NCBI RefSeq assembly: GCF_014635185.1
Contig: NZ_BMCM01000003.1
Coordinates: 295,623 to 359,622, forward strand
DNA length: 64,000 nt
From: Microbacterium murale
GTDB lineage: Bacteria; Actinomycetota; Actinomycetes; Actinomycetales; Microbacteriaceae
Reading direction: 5' to 3'
Shown: positions 51,410 through 60,896 of the stretch, in pieces
How positions within the stretch are numbered: the first letter of the stretch is position 1
Layout of the letters: every line of letters starts with the position of its first letter
Made by a program: the position numbers and the translations under genes
Notes under the pieces: model-generated
What the model was told of the DNA's origin: nothing
Seen by the model: the letters and a program-made list of their open reading frames with translations, nothing else
Database searches by the model: none

Positions 51410-52233
51410 CCCGAGATGACTCCCATGCTCAGCAGCACGAGCAGCGCCGTGCCGAGCAGGATGCGGTAGATCACGAACGGCAGGAAACTGTGCTTCGAGA
51501 TCCAGTTCATGAAGAACGCGATCACTCCGAGGGCCACCACGAACGCGATACCGGTCGCGGCGACGGTCTCACCCAACGAGAAGTACTGGTCGGGTGCGTC
51601 CCAGCTCTTGAACAACTGGAAGAAACCGCTGCCGAATACTGCGGGAATGGCGAGCAGGAAGGCATAGCGCGCCGCTGCGGCCCGCTCGTAGCCGAGGAAC
51701 AGTCCCATCGTGATCGTGCCCCCGGAACGCGAGACTCCGGGGATCAGTGCCAGCGCCTGAGCGAATCCGTAGAGAACTCCGTGCGGATAGGTGATCTGGT
51801 CGAGTTTGCGGCGCTTCGCGCCGACATAGTCGGCGATTCCGAGCAGGATGCCGAACACGATCAGCATGATCGCCACGATCCACATCGAGCGCAGCACGGT
51901 CTCGATCTCGTCCTGGAACAGTAATCCGAGAACGACGATCGGGATGCTGCCGATGATGATCAGCCACCCCATCCTGGCGTCTGGATCGTTGCGAGGGAGC
52001 GACCCTGTCAACGAACGGAACCAGTGACCGATGATGCGCGTGATGTCGCGCCAGAAGAACACCACCACGGCGGCCTCGGTACCGATCTGGGTGATCGCGG
52101 TGAACGCGGCTCCCGGATCCTCGCCGGAGCCGGTGAAGGTGCCGACGATGCGCAGATGGGCGCTGGACGAGATCGGGAGGAACTCGGTCAGTCCCTGGAT
52201 GACGCCGAGGAACAGCGCTTCGAGCAGGTGCAT
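51406..52233 (-). CDS. uppP: undecaprenyl-diphosphatase
   Basis: A 275-residue UppP/BacA membrane phosphatase. It recycles the undecaprenyl pyrophosphate carrier used for peptidoglycan and can confer bacitracin tolerance. The catalytic regions are [21 protein letters not shown] near residue 9 and the [17 protein letters not shown] segment near 168, in an eight-helix protein. It follows the M20 peptidase gene by 28 bp on the same strand. Confidence 0.96.
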   Translation of the reverse strand: MHLLEALFLGVIQGLTEFLPISSSAHLRIVGTFTGSGEDPGAAFTAITQIGTEAAVVVFFWRDITRIIGHWFRSLTGSLPRNDPDARMGWLIIIGSIPIVVLGLLFQDEIETVLRSMWIVAIMLIVFGILLGIADYVGAKRRKLDQITYPHGVLYGFAQALALIPGVSRSGGTITMGLFLGYERAAAARYAFLLAIPAVFGSGFFQLFKSWDAPDQYFSLGETVAATGIAFVVALGVIAFFMNWISKHSFLPFVIYRILLGTALLVLLSMGVISG

Positions 52234-52261
52234 GGAGGGGCCTTCTGATTCAGGGAGCGCG

Positions 52262-53557
52262 TCAATACGAGCGCAGCAGATCGGTCAGAACCTGCTGACC
52301 GAAGACAAGCGATTCTACGGGCACGCGTTCGTCGACGCCGTGGAACATCCCGGTGAAGTCGAGATCGGCGGGCAGGCGGAGGGGCGCGAACCCGTATCCG
52401 GTGATGCCGATCCTCGAGAGCGCCTTGTTGTCCGTGCCGGCACCGAGCAGATAAGGGATCACCGGCACACCGGGGTCGTGGCGCCCGAGACTCTGCACCA
52501 TGGCGTCAACGAGAGCGCCCTCGAACGGCGTCTCCATGCCGATGTCGCGCACGACCGTCTCGATGACGATGTCGTCGCCGACGATCCGCTCCAGCTCGGC
52601 GAGCACCTCGTCCTCCGTGCCGGGAAGCACGCGCACGTCGATCAGCGCCTCGGCGCGCTCGGGGATCACGTTGTGCTTGTACCCGGCGGTCAGCGCCGTC
52701 GGGTTGGCCGTGGTGCGGAACGTCGAGCGCAGGAACGCCTCAGCGGGGCCGGATGCCGCTGCGAGTGCATCCGGGTCGTCAACCGGGCGTCCGGTGAGAT
52801 CGCCGAGCCTCCGCAGCAGCGCTTCGGTCGTGGGCGTGAGCCTGATCGGCCAGCGAGTGCGCCCGATCGCCGCGACGGCCTCGGCGAGCTTCACCACGGC
52901 GTTGTCATCGTGAAGGCGGCTGCCGTGTCCGGCGCGACCCTTCGCGACGAGGCGGATCCAGATCAGTGCCTTCTCTCCCACCTGCAGCAGATAGGCGCGG
53001 CGGTCGTCGACGGTGATGGAATAGCCGCCGACCTCGCTGATCGCCTCTGTCGCTCCGGCGAACCACTCGGGTCGCTCCTTCACCACGAGCGCCGAGCCTT
53101 CGACACCGCCGTTCTCCTCGTCCGCGAAGAACACCAGTACGAGATCGCGCTCGGGCTGCTCCCCCGCCCGCAGGATGTCCGCGACGGACGTGAGGATCAT
53201 CGCATCCATGTTCTTCATGTCGACGGCGCCGCGTCCCCACAGCATCCCGTCCCGCACCTCGCCGGCGAACGGATCGACGCTCCAGTCCTCGGCCATCGCC
53301 GGAACGACATCGAGGTGGCCGTGCACGACGAGCGCCGGCTTGCTCGGATCGCGTCCGCTCACGCGTGCCATGACGTTGGTGCGACGAGGGATGGGCTCGT
53401 AGTACTCAGGCGTCAGGCCGAGGCTCTCCAGGTACGCGCCGACGTACTCGGCCGCCTCCCGCTCTCCTTCGGCTCTGCCGCCGCCGAAGTTCGACGTGTC
53501 GATCCGGATCAGGTCACGCGCGACACGGACGACCTCGGGCAGTTCGGCGTCAGACAT
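52262..53557 (-). CDS. M20 family metallopeptidase
   Basis: A 431-residue M20 zinc peptidase (dipeptidase/acylase type). Metal-binding and catalytic residues: [13 protein letters not shown] near residue 77, [16 protein letters not shown] near 110, and [13 protein letters not shown] near 142. The dimerisation lid follows ([23 protein letters not shown]), and [19 protein letters not shown] is near the C-terminus. No signal peptide. Substrates of such proteins are dipeptides or N-acyl amino acids. Confidence 0.93.
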   Translation of the reverse strand: MSDAELPEVVRVARDLIRIDTSNFGGGRAEGEREAAEYVGAYLESLGLTPEYYEPIPRRTNVMARVSGRDPSKPALVVHGHLDVVPAMAEDWSVDPFAGEVRDGMLWGRGAVDMKNMDAMILTSVADILRAGEQPERDLVLVFFADEENGGVEGSALVVKERPEWFAGATEAISEVGGYSITVDDRRAYLLQVGEKALIWIRLVAKGRAGHGSRLHDDNAVVKLAEAVAAIGRTRWPIRLTPTTEALLRRLGDLTGRPVDDPDALAAASGPAEAFLRSTFRTTANPTALTAGYKHNVIPERAEALIDVRVLPGTEDEVLAELERIVGDDIVIETVVRDIGMETPFEGALVDAMVQSLGRHDPGVPVIPYLLGAGTDNKALSRIGITGYGFAPLRLPADLDFTGMFHGVDERVPVESLVFGQQVLTDLLRSY

Positions 53558-53667
53558 GTCCTCAGGCTATCGAACCGGCACGGCACGCCCGGGCCGATCC
53601 ACGGTTCGAACGCACCTGCACGATCTGGTAATGTTTCTCTTCGGTCGGCAACGACTTTTCATCACCT

Positions 53668-53750
53668 GCGCGGGTGGCGGAATGGTAGACGCGCTACGTT
53701 GAGGTCGTAGTGCCCGTAAGGGCGTGGGGGTTCAAGTCCCCCTCCGCGCA
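53668..53750 (+). tRNA. tRNA-Leu, anticodon GAG
   Basis: Class II tRNA. The acceptor stem GCGCGGG pairs with TCCGCGC and discriminator A. The D arm has TGGCGGAATGGTAGACGC, and the anticodon stem CTACG/CGTAG holds loop TTGAGGT. The variable arm GCCCGTAAGGGC is long, and the T arm is GGGGGTTCAAGTCCCCC. The anticodon is GAG, so it reads CUC and CUU leucine codons. CCA not encoded. Followed at once by a terminator hairpin. Confidence 0.96.
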
Positions 53751-53754
53751 CAGA

Positions 53755-53802
53755 AAAAGCTCCGGAAGAATCCTGGTCAGACCAGATTCTTTCGGAGCTT
53801 TT
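53755..53802. terminator. terminator hairpin after tRNA-Leu(GAG)
   Basis: AAAAGCTCCGGAAGAATC and GATTCTTTCGGAGCTTTT pair almost fully, with an inner GGTC/GACC closing. The right arm ends in a short U run, so it is a normal intrinsic terminator for the tRNA. It also faces the end of the convergent MFS gene. Confidence 0.9.
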
Positions 53803-53823
53803 GTCTTCTTCTCGGACCCGCGA

Positions 53824-55125
53824 TCACGATTCGAGGTCTGCAGCGTCCTCATGACGCGCGCGCCGCAGCGGTGAGAGCCCGACCACGGCGGCGGCCACGG
53901 CGAATATCACCGCCGCGACGCCGAGAGTCAGCGGGTACCCCAGGACGGTCGCCAGTACGCCGGCGAGCAGCGCGCCGAAGAAGAAGATCACCCTGTTCAT
54001 CGTGCGAATGGTCGAGTTCATCCTGCCCTGGATCGCATCAGGGGCGGCGGCCTGCCGATACCCGATGTCGTTCGCGTCCTCGATGCCCATCGAGAGCCCG
54101 TAGACGAACTGCGCCACCGAGATCAGCGGCAGAAGCAGAGCGAGACCGCTCGCAGCCGAGACCGGGGCGACCGCCAGCGCCACCCACGGCAGGATGACGA
54201 GCAGGCGGCCCAGCAGAATCGCCCTCCCAGCGCCCAGCCGACGACCGAGAGCAGGTGCGAACAGCGCGCCGAGGAATCCGCCGACTCCACCGCAGGCGAG
54301 AGCGAGTCCGAACGCCCACGGTTCGAGATTCAGCTCGCGCAGCACGAAGACGGCGAACACTGTCGCGACGATGCTGTTCGCGAGGAACCAGATGTGAACG
54401 GAGAGCGCGAGCGGGCGGAGCGTGCGATGGCGATACGTGTAGCGCATGCCCTCGACGATGTCGTGGCCGATGTGACGCCCGCTCGCGCGAGGCAGAGGAG
54501 GAGCCTCGTCGACCCTGATCCGCGACTGGAGCACGGCCGACACCGCGTTGATGGCGGCATCGAAGGCGAACAGGAACGGTGCGCCGAGAAGATTGAGCAG
54601 TGCTCCGCCCAGCGCCGGGCCCGCGGTGCCTGCCACCGTCTCGCTCTGTCCCAGCCTCGCGTTTGCCATCACGAGAGAACTACGAGGGACGATATGGGGA
54701 AGGAACGGCTGAGCGGCGGAATCCGCGAAGAGCGTGAGGACGCCGAGCATCAGGATCACGATCGCCAGAGACCAGAAATCGAGCGCGTCGACCAGTAGGA
54801 GCACGGGGACCGCACCGAGGACGACAGCGCGACCGATGCTCGTGAAGATGAGAGTCCGCTGACGTCGCCACCGATCCATCAGCGCCCCGACCACCACCCC
54901 CAGGAAGAGGTACGGGACGACGCTCAGCGCGCTCAGAACGCCGATCTCGAACGGCGAGGCCGCGAGGGACGTGACGATGAGGATCTGGAACGCCACGCCC
55001 GCGATCGACCCGCCGAATGCGCGGATGGTCGTCGCACTCCAGAACAGTGCGAAGGCAGGGGCACGGAGCACCTCACGCGCACGGTCTCCGTCGCCGGAAC
55101 CGGGTCGAGCAGCATCGTCGTGCAC
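53824..55125 (-). CDS. MFS transporter (drug-exporter-like)
   Basis: A 433-residue, 12-helix MFS protein of the enterobactin/macrolide exporter type: APAFALFWSATTIRAFGGSIAGVAFQ, VVPYLFLGVVVGALMDRWRRQRTLIF (motif A), and GRMNSTIRTMNRVIFFFGALLAGVLA near the end. Members export antibiotics or siderophores. The cargo cannot be set from sequence. A 31-bp gap separates it from the VIT gene upstream, so co-transcription is likely. Confidence 0.88.
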   Translation of the reverse strand: MHDDAARPGSGDGDRAREVLRAPAFALFWSATTIRAFGGSIAGVAFQILIVTSLAASPFEIGVLSALSVVPYLFLGVVVGALMDRWRRQRTLIFTSIGRAVVLGAVPVLLLVDALDFWSLAIVILMLGVLTLFADSAAQPFLPHIVPRSSLVMANARLGQSETVAGTAGPALGGALLNLLGAPFLFAFDAAINAVSAVLQSRIRVDEAPPLPRASGRHIGHDIVEGMRYTYRHRTLRPLALSVHIWFLANSIVATVFAVFVLRELNLEPWAFGLALACGGVGGFLGALFAPALGRRLGAGRAILLGRLLVILPWVALAVAPVSAASGLALLLPLISVAQFVYGLSMGIEDANDIGYRQAAAPDAIQGRMNSTIRTMNRVIFFFGALLAGVLATVLGYPLTLGVAAVIFAVAAAVVGLSPLRRARHEDAADLES

Positions 55126-55156
55126 TCGGCCAGTGTATGGGTGACGGTGCGCCCGA

Positions 55157-56257
55157 TCAGACCGCGCCGACGCCGAAGGCCAGGCCCAGCAGGTAGGTGA
55201 TCGCTGCCGCGCCGAATCCGATGGCGAGCTGGCGCAGCGCCCGACGCAATGGCGGGCCGCCGGAGAGCACGCCCACCATCGCGCCGGTTGCGAGCAGCGA
55301 GATGCCGACCAGGATCAGCGCCACGATGATCGCGGCCATGCCCTCGAGGCCGAAGATCCACGGCAGCACCGGGATGATCGCGCCGGAGGCGAAGAGGAAG
55401 AAGCTCGAGATCGCTGCGGTCCAATCGCTGCCGACGATGTCGTGATCGCTGCCTACGGCACCTGTGCGCACCGGCGCCGTCGCGGTGCGCCGCACGCCCT
55501 CCTGCGCGGCCGCGATGATGCGACGAGAACGCGCCAGCGCCTCCGCCTGATCCATGCCGCGTGCCCGAAAGACCAGCGCGAGCTCGTTCACGTCGATGTC
55601 GAGATCGCCCGCCGAGTGGGCAGCATCATCGTTCGCCTCGGTGGAGGCGAGCAGCTCGCGCTGCGACCGCACGGAGACGAACTCCCCCGCGCCCATCGAC
55701 AGTGCACCTGCGAGCAGACCGGCGATGCCGCTGAAAAGCACGAAGCCGGAGCTCACCCCGGTCGCTCCGATGCCCAGCACCAGCGCGAGGTTGCTGACGA
55801 GGCCGTCGTTCGCGCCGAACACGGCCGCACGGAACGAGCCGGACAGACGACGCCTGCCACGCGCCGCGAGACCTCGGACGACCTCGTGGTGGATCTTCTC
55901 GTCGGCGCGCATCGCCGGCGTCGCATAACGCTCGGTGTCGTACGGTGACCGGGCCTCCGCGCTCTGGGCCAGCACGAGCACGAAGATCGATCCGAAACGC
56001 CCCGCCATCCAGGCCAGCATTCGAGAGCGGATGCCGGCCTTGGGAAGCCTGCCAGGATCACCCCCGAGCAGATCCAGCCAGTGCTGCTCGTGGCGACGCT
56101 CCGCATCGGCGAGGCTCTGCAGGATCTCGCGCTCCTCCCCCGTCTTGCGCGCTGCGAGCTTCTGGTACACCGTCCCCTCGGCACGCTCCTCGACGAGGTA
56201 TCGCGCCCAGCGGCGACGGTCGGCAGCGGTCGGCTCGGCGGCAGCGGGCGCTGTCAT
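55157..56257 (-). CDS. VIT1/CCC1-family transporter with ferritin-like domain
   Basis: A 366-residue protein. The N-terminal 140 residues are a ferritin-like (erythrin-type) helix bundle with iron-ligand patterns (EREILQSLADAERRHEQHWLDLLG, ADEKIHHEVVRGL). The C-terminal part is the VIT1/CCC1 membrane domain: FRAAVFGANDGLVSNLALVLG, AGLLAGALSMGAGEFVSVRSQRELL, and helices to the end. Members export iron or manganese from the cytoplasm. This layout is the membrane-bound ferritin (MbfA)-like form. Confidence 0.93.
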   Translation of the reverse strand: MTAPAAAEPTAADRRRWARYLVEERAEGTVYQKLAARKTGEEREILQSLADAERRHEQHWLDLLGGDPGRLPKAGIRSRMLAWMAGRFGSIFVLVLAQSAEARSPYDTERYATPAMRADEKIHHEVVRGLAARGRRRLSGSFRAAVFGANDGLVSNLALVLGIGATGVSSGFVLFSGIAGLLAGALSMGAGEFVSVRSQRELLASTEANDDAAHSAGDLDIDVNELALVFRARGMDQAEALARSRRIIAAAQEGVRRTATAPVRTGAVGSDHDIVGSDWTAAISSFFLFASGAIIPVLPWIFGLEGMAAIIVALILVGISLLATGAMVGVLSGGPPLRRALRQLAIGFGAAAITYLLGLAFGVGAV

Positions 56258-56358
56258 GAATCCTCCAGTGGTGCTCGGGCAGCTTCAACGGTATCCAGCC
56301 GTCAGCTCGGAGATCCCCGGAATCCCCGGATTGCCAGCATTTCGGGGTTCCTAACCCT

Positions 56359-56397
56359 TCGACAGGCTCAGGGACCGGAAATCGACAGGCTCAGGGA
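56359..56397. repeat. tandem 16-bp repeat TCGACAGGCTCAGGGA
   Basis: Two exact copies at 56359-56374 and 56382-56397 with a 23-bp period, in the 148-bp gap between the VIT and helicase genes. Just before them ATCCCCGGA occurs twice in tandem (about 56312-56330). CTTCGACAGGCTCAGGGA-type repeats are scattered in intergenic DNA of various bacteria; their role is unknown. Confidence 0.7.
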
Positions 56398-56405
56398 ACA
56401 GTCGT

Positions 56406-58148
56406 CTACTTGCGCACGCGCTTGCGCAGCACCTCGATGCGGGCCTGCAGCTGTGTCACGGTCGCCTGGGCGACAGCCGGACCTCCGCAGATGCGGCGCA
56501 GTTCGGCGTGCACCGCGCCATGTGGCTCGCCTGCCTGCCTGGCATACAGCCCGACGAGACTGTTCAGGAGCTGACGCTGTTCGCGCATCGTGCGATGCAG
56601 CGGTGCCGGCAGCGTCGTGACCGTCTCCGGGCCGGCCTCCGCCTCTCGCGTCTCACGCAGCTTGGACTGGCGCGTCTGGCGCTGCATGAGCAGCTCGTGC
56701 ACGTGCTCAGGCTCGAGGAGCCCAGGGATGCCGATGAATTCCTCTTCCTCCGGCGTGCCTGGCTCGGCGAGCTGACCGAACTCCTGTCCCTCGAAGACGA
56801 CTCGGTCGAAGTGCGCGAGCGAGGAGATCGCCTGGTAGGTGAACTCCTGCGTCAGGGCATCGGATGTCTCTTCCTCACGGTTCGCGCTCTCCAGGAGCGA
56901 GTCGTCGAATCCGTCCTCGTCCTTGGTCTGGCGATCCAGTGCATGGTCGCGCTGCTTCTCCAGCTCGTTCGCGAGCCCCATGAGCACTGGCACGTTCGGC
57001 AGGAAGACGCTCGCCGCCTCGCCACGACGCCTGGCGCGCACGAAACGGCCGATGGCCTGAGCGAAGAAGAGCGGCGTCGATGACGACGTCGCGTAGACGC
57101 CCACGGCGAGCCGCGGCACGTCGACGCCCTCCGAGACCATGCGCACCGCGACCATCCACCGGCTGTTGTCGGCGCTGAACTTCTCGATCCGTTCGGAGGC
57201 GGCGGCCTCATCGGAGAGCACGACCGTGGGTCGCTGACCGGTCAGGCTGTGCAGGATCTTGGCATACGCACGGGCGACGGTCTGATCTGTCGCGATCACC
57301 AGGCCACCGGCATCCGGCACGTGATGGCGTATCTCGGTGAGCCGCCGGTCGGCGGCCGACAGCACCGCGGGCATCCACTCGCCCTCCGGGTCGAGCGCTG
57401 TGCGCCACGCCTGTGAGTTGACGTCCTTGGTGTTGTCCTGACCGAGATGGGCCTCGAGTTCGTCGCCGGCGCTCGTGCGCCAGCGCATCTTCCCGGAGTA
57501 CATGTGGAAGAGCACCGGCCGCACGACGCCGTCCGCGAGGGCGCGGCCGTACCCGTACGCGTAGTCGGTGGACGACACGCGCCCGCCGGTCTCGTCGGGC
57601 GCGTATGTCACGAACGGAATCGGCGCTGTATCGCTGCGGAAGGGAGTGCCCGACAGCGACAAGCGCCGCTTCGCCGGGCCGTATGCGTCACGGATCGAGT
57701 CGCCCCAGCTGAGCGCATCGCCGCCGTGATGCACCTCGTCGAGGATGACCAGAGTCTTGGCGTCTTCGGTCAGGTGGCGGTGCACCGACGACTTCGCGGC
57801 GACCTGTGCGTATGTGACGACGACCCCGTGGTACTGACGCGAGGGCGCCCAGTGGCTGTTCCGGAACCGCGGGTCGAGGCGGATGTGCACCTTCGCCGCG
57901 GCATCCGCCCACTGGGTCTTGAGGTGCTCGGTCGGGGCGACCACGATGATGCGGTTCACCTCTCCCATGCGGAGCAGCTCGACCGCGAGCGTCAGAGCGA
58001 AGGTGGTCTTTCCGGCACCAGGCGTCGCGGCGACGAGGAAATCTCGCTGATCGCGTTGGAAGTAGATGTCCAGTGCCTCCCGCTGCCAGGCACGGAGCTT
58101 GTCCGCCGTTCCCCACGGGGCGCGCTGGGGGAAGGACGGAGAGAGCAT
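56406..58148 (-). CDS. SF2 DEAD/DEAH-type helicase
   Basis: A 580-residue superfamily 2 helicase. It starts at ATG 58148 (LSPSFPQRAPWGTADKLRAWQ), the conserved N-terminal Q-motif region. Walker A is VAATPGAGKTTFALTL near residue 45, motif II is LVILDEVHHGGDALSWGD, motif III is LSLSGTPFRSD, and motif VI is FAQAIGRFVRARRRGE. The 150-residue charged C-terminus ends in a coiled coil (TQLQARIEVLRKRVRK). It resembles UvsW/XPB-like DNA helicases of actinobacteria; a role in DNA repair is plausible but unproven. An earlier in-frame start (58421) has no family sequence. Confidence 0.9.
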   Translation of the reverse strand: MLSPSFPQRAPWGTADKLRAWQREALDIYFQRDQRDFLVAATPGAGKTTFALTLAVELLRMGEVNRIIVVAPTEHLKTQWADAAAKVHIRLDPRFRNSHWAPSRQYHGVVVTYAQVAAKSSVHRHLTEDAKTLVILDEVHHGGDALSWGDSIRDAYGPAKRRLSLSGTPFRSDTAPIPFVTYAPDETGGRVSSTDYAYGYGRALADGVVRPVLFHMYSGKMRWRTSAGDELEAHLGQDNTKDVNSQAWRTALDPEGEWMPAVLSAADRRLTEIRHHVPDAGGLVIATDQTVARAYAKILHSLTGQRPTVVLSDEAAASERIEKFSADNSRWMVAVRMVSEGVDVPRLAVGVYATSSSTPLFFAQAIGRFVRARRRGEAASVFLPNVPVLMGLANELEKQRDHALDRQTKDEDGFDDSLLESANREEETSDALTQEFTYQAISSLAHFDRVVFEGQEFGQLAEPGTPEEEEFIGIPGLLEPEHVHELLMQRQTRQSKLRETREAEAGPETVTTLPAPLHRTMREQRQLLNSLVGLYARQAGEPHGAVHAELRRICGGPAVAQATVTQLQARIEVLRKRVRK

Positions 58149-58296
58149 CGGTTCCAGGATAATCGGTGCCGCGGACACTTCTCCCCCGCCGCAGGCTTCC
58201 CGGTGATCGTGCTGGCCACCTCTTCGATGCGATGCCGAGTAGGCTCGGTCACTGCGCGGTCGCAGTTCCGGCCCGCGAGGCAGTGAAGGAGCAGCG

Positions 58297-59139
58297 ATGG
58301 TCGACGAGGAATCGCCCAGAACGCCGTATATCGAGAATGAGACGCCGCATCCGTGGCGCCGATTCGTCGCCATCGGCGACTCGTTCACAGAGGGCATCGG
58401 CGATCCCGATCCCGCCGTCACGGATGGGCACCGCGGCTGGGCGGATCGTGTCGCCGAAGAGCTCGGACGCCAGGTCGACGGATTCGCCTATGCGAACCTG
58501 GCCGTGCGCGGAAAGCTCATCGCACAGATCGTCGCCGACCAGGTCGAACCCGCCGTCACACTGCGCCCAGACCTCGTCTCGATCTGCGCCGGTGGGAACG
58601 ACGTCATCCGCCCCGGCACCGATCCGGATGTCATCGCCGAGCAGCTCGAGGATGCCGTCGCGCGCCTCGCGTCGACCGGTGCCGCAATCGTGGTGTTCAC
58701 CGGAATCGACACCGGCTTCACCCCCGTCTTCCGGCGATTCCGCGGCAAGGTCGCGATCTACAACGAGACCATCCGCGCGATCGCCGAGCGGCACGACTGC
58801 ATCGTCGCCGATCAGTGGGCGCTGAAGAACGTGCAGGACTCCCGCTTCTTCGACGACGATCGTCTGCACTTCAACGCGCTGGGGCACCATGAGGTCGCAC
58901 GCATGGTGCTGCGGGCGCTGAACGTGCCGAATGACCTGCAGCCGATGCAGCCCGAGCCCCGTCCGGTGCGCACCTGGCGTGAGGCGCGTGCCGAAGACCT
59001 GGGCTGGGCGCGGGAGCACCTGGTGCCATGGGTACTGAGGCGCCTGCGACACCAGTCGTCCGGCGACCTCATCACCGCGAAGCGGCCGGAGGCGGGCCCG
59101 ATCGTGTTCTCGGACAGCGCGAAGCGCGACGCCGAGTAG
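58297..59139 (+). CDS. SGNH/GDSL-family hydrolase
   Basis: A 280-residue SGNH hydrolase, paralogous to the protein at 13009-13764. Block I is RFVAIGDSFTEGIGD near residue 24, block III is CAGGNDVIRPGTD, and block V is FDDDRLHFNALGHHEVA with Asp and His. The tail is LRRLRHQSSGDLITAKRPE. Compared with the other copy it has an extra N-terminal 20 residues and a longer C-terminus. Cytoplasmic; substrate unknown. It is divergent from the SF2 helicase (148-bp gap). Confidence 0.92.
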   Translation: MVDEESPRTPYIENETPHPWRRFVAIGDSFTEGIGDPDPAVTDGHRGWADRVAEELGRQVDGFAYANLAVRGKLIAQIVADQVEPAVTLRPDLVSICAGGNDVIRPGTDPDVIAEQLEDAVARLASTGAAIVVFTGIDTGFTPVFRRFRGKVAIYNETIRAIAERHDCIVADQWALKNVQDSRFFDDDRLHFNALGHHEVARMVLRALNVPNDLQPMQPEPRPVRTWREARAEDLGWAREHLVPWVLRRLRHQSSGDLITAKRPEAGPIVFSDSAKRDAE

Positions 59140-59171
59140 TCGCCTGGCCGAGCAGTCGCCGGGCCGAGCGG

Positions 59172-59972
59172 TCAGCCCGCGAGCGCCCACAGCGCGACAG
59201 CTGCGGCGGACGCCACATTCAGCGAGTCCACTCCTGCACGCATCGGGATCGTGACCACGGCGTCGGCTGCGTCCAGCGCGACCCGCGACAGGCCATCGCC
59301 CTCCGTGCCCATGACGAGTGCCACCCTGTCAGGACGGTCGATGGCATACTTGCGCAGCGGTACGGCGTCGTCGCTCAGTGCGAGAGCGGCCACCTCGAAC
59401 CCGGCCGCATGCAGATCGGCGACGGCATCCGTCCAGTTCCCGATCCGGGCCCACGGCACCTGGAACACCGTGCCCATGCTCACCTTGACGCTGCGTCGAT
59501 AGAGCGGATCAGCGCAGCGCGGCGAGACGAGTACCGCATCGGCGCCGAGCCCGGCGGCTGCGCGGAACGCGGCGCCGACGTTGGTGTGCTCGATGAGATC
59601 CTCCAGCACCAGGACCAGCCGTGCGCCCTCGAGCACCTCCGCCACCGTTGGCAGCGCAGGTCGGTGCATCGACGCCAGCGCCCCACGATGCACGGCGTAG
59701 CCGGTGACCTGCTCGGCGACTTCGTCGGGCACCACGTAAACGGCGGTGCCGCGATCGCCGAGCGCCTCTTCGACCTGATCGACCCATCTGCGCTGCGTCA
59801 GCACCGAGCGCGGTACGTGCCCCGCGTCGATCGCACGCCGGATGACCTTCACCGACTCGGCGATGTAGAGACCTTCACGGGGTTCCGTCAGGCGCCGAAG
59901 CGCGGTGTCGGTGAGGTTCCGGTAGTCGGCAAGGCGCGGATCGGCGCCGTCGGCGATGTACTCCAGAGGCAT
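59172..59972 (-). CDS. SpoU/TrmH-family RNA 2'-O-methyltransferase
   Basis: A 266-residue SPOUT methyltransferase. The N-terminal RNA-binding domain (RNLTDTALRRLTEPREGLYIAESVKVIRRAIDAGH) is followed by the knotted catalytic domain: VLVLEDLIEHTNVGAAFRAAAGLGADAVLVSP (motif 1, N and R), VALVMGTEGDGLS (motif 2) and IPMRAGVDSLNVASAAAVALW (motif 3). Ribose methylation of rRNA or tRNA is expected. The start is ATG 59972; a longer in-frame opening runs through the sirtuin gene and is rejected. Confidence 0.92.
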   Translation of the reverse strand: MPLEYIADGADPRLADYRNLTDTALRRLTEPREGLYIAESVKVIRRAIDAGHVPRSVLTQRRWVDQVEEALGDRGTAVYVVPDEVAEQVTGYAVHRGALASMHRPALPTVAEVLEGARLVLVLEDLIEHTNVGAAFRAAAGLGADAVLVSPRCADPLYRRSVKVSMGTVFQVPWARIGNWTDAVADLHAAGFEVAALALSDDAVPLRKYAIDRPDRVALVMGTEGDGLSRVALDAADAVVTIPMRAGVDSLNVASAAAVALWALAG

Positions 59973-60062
59973 GTTGAACACTCTGCCATCGTCCGAGCCC
60001 CGGCCAGGACGGCCATCATGCGCCGGCCACGCCGTAGACTCCCTCGGGGAGGATTCGTGAGC

Positions 60063-60896
60063 GTGACGACCAGTGCCGAGCTGTCTGCCGGCATAGCGAG
60101 AGCCGTCGACCTTCTGAGGGGACGCAGGATCGCCGTCCTCACGGGCGCCGGGATATCGACGGACTCCGGTATTCCCGCGTACCGCGGCGAAGGTGCAAGG
60201 ACGCGGGCCGATCCGATGACAGGGCAGCGCTATCTCGCTGACGAGGCCGCCCGTCGGCGTTACTGGGTGGGCGGTCACCTCGGCTGGCGCGCGTTCGCGC
60301 ATGCCGAGCCGAACGCCGGGCACATCGCGCTCGCCGAGATGGAACGCGACGGGGTCTCCACCGGCGTCATCACTCAGAACGTGGACGGCCTGCATCTGCG
60401 GGCCGGCAGCAGCCGAGTGATCGAGGTGCACGGCACCATGCGTCGGGTGGTGTGCCTGCGGTGCGGCCAGGTCTTCGACCGCCGTGACATCGCGACGCAG
60501 ATCGAAGCGCTCAATCCGTGGATCACCGTTCCGGAGAACATCGTGCTCAACCCGGACGGCGACGTCGCGCCGGAGAGTACCGAGGACTTCGTCGTCCCCA
60601 CATGCACGGTGTGCGGTGGGATGCTGAAACCCGACGTGGTCTTCTTCGGCGAGTACGTGCCCGCGGACCGTTTCCGCGCCGCCGAATCGCTCCTGCGCGC
60701 CAGCGATGCGCTGATCGTCGCCGGCTCCTCGCTCGTCGTGAACTCCGGAGTGCGGCTCATCGAGCGCGCCCGCCGCCGCAACATCCCGCTCATCATCGTC
60801 AATCGCGAGCCCACCCGCGCCGACCCCTGGGCGGACGTGACTCTCGCAGGAGGCACGAGCGACGTCCTCCCCGCATTCCAGGAGCTTCTCACGTGA
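60063..60896 (+). CDS. Sir2-family NAD-dependent protein deacylase
   Basis: A 277-residue sirtuin. IAVLTGAGISTDSGIPAYRG is the NAD-binding start, followed by VITQNVDGLHLRAGSSRVIEVHGT with the catalytic histidine. The zinc site is CLRCGQVFD and PTCTVCGG, and LKPDVVFFGEYVP and SSLVVNSG complete the fold. It removes acyl groups from lysines. GTG 60063 is chosen because GGGGAGGA lies 9 bp upstream; the GTG at 60057 is too close to that site. Its stop overlaps the next gene (GTGA). Confidence 0.93.
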   Translation: MTTSAELSAGIARAVDLLRGRRIAVLTGAGISTDSGIPAYRGEGARTRADPMTGQRYLADEAARRRYWVGGHLGWRAFAHAEPNAGHIALAEMERDGVSTGVITQNVDGLHLRAGSSRVIEVHGTMRRVVCLRCGQVFDRRDIATQIEALNPWITVPENIVLNPDGDVAPESTEDFVVPTCTVCGGMLKPDVVFFGEYVPADRFRAAESLLRASDALIVAGSSLVVNSGVRLIERARRRNIPLIIVNREPTRADPWADVTLAGGTSDVLPAFQELLT

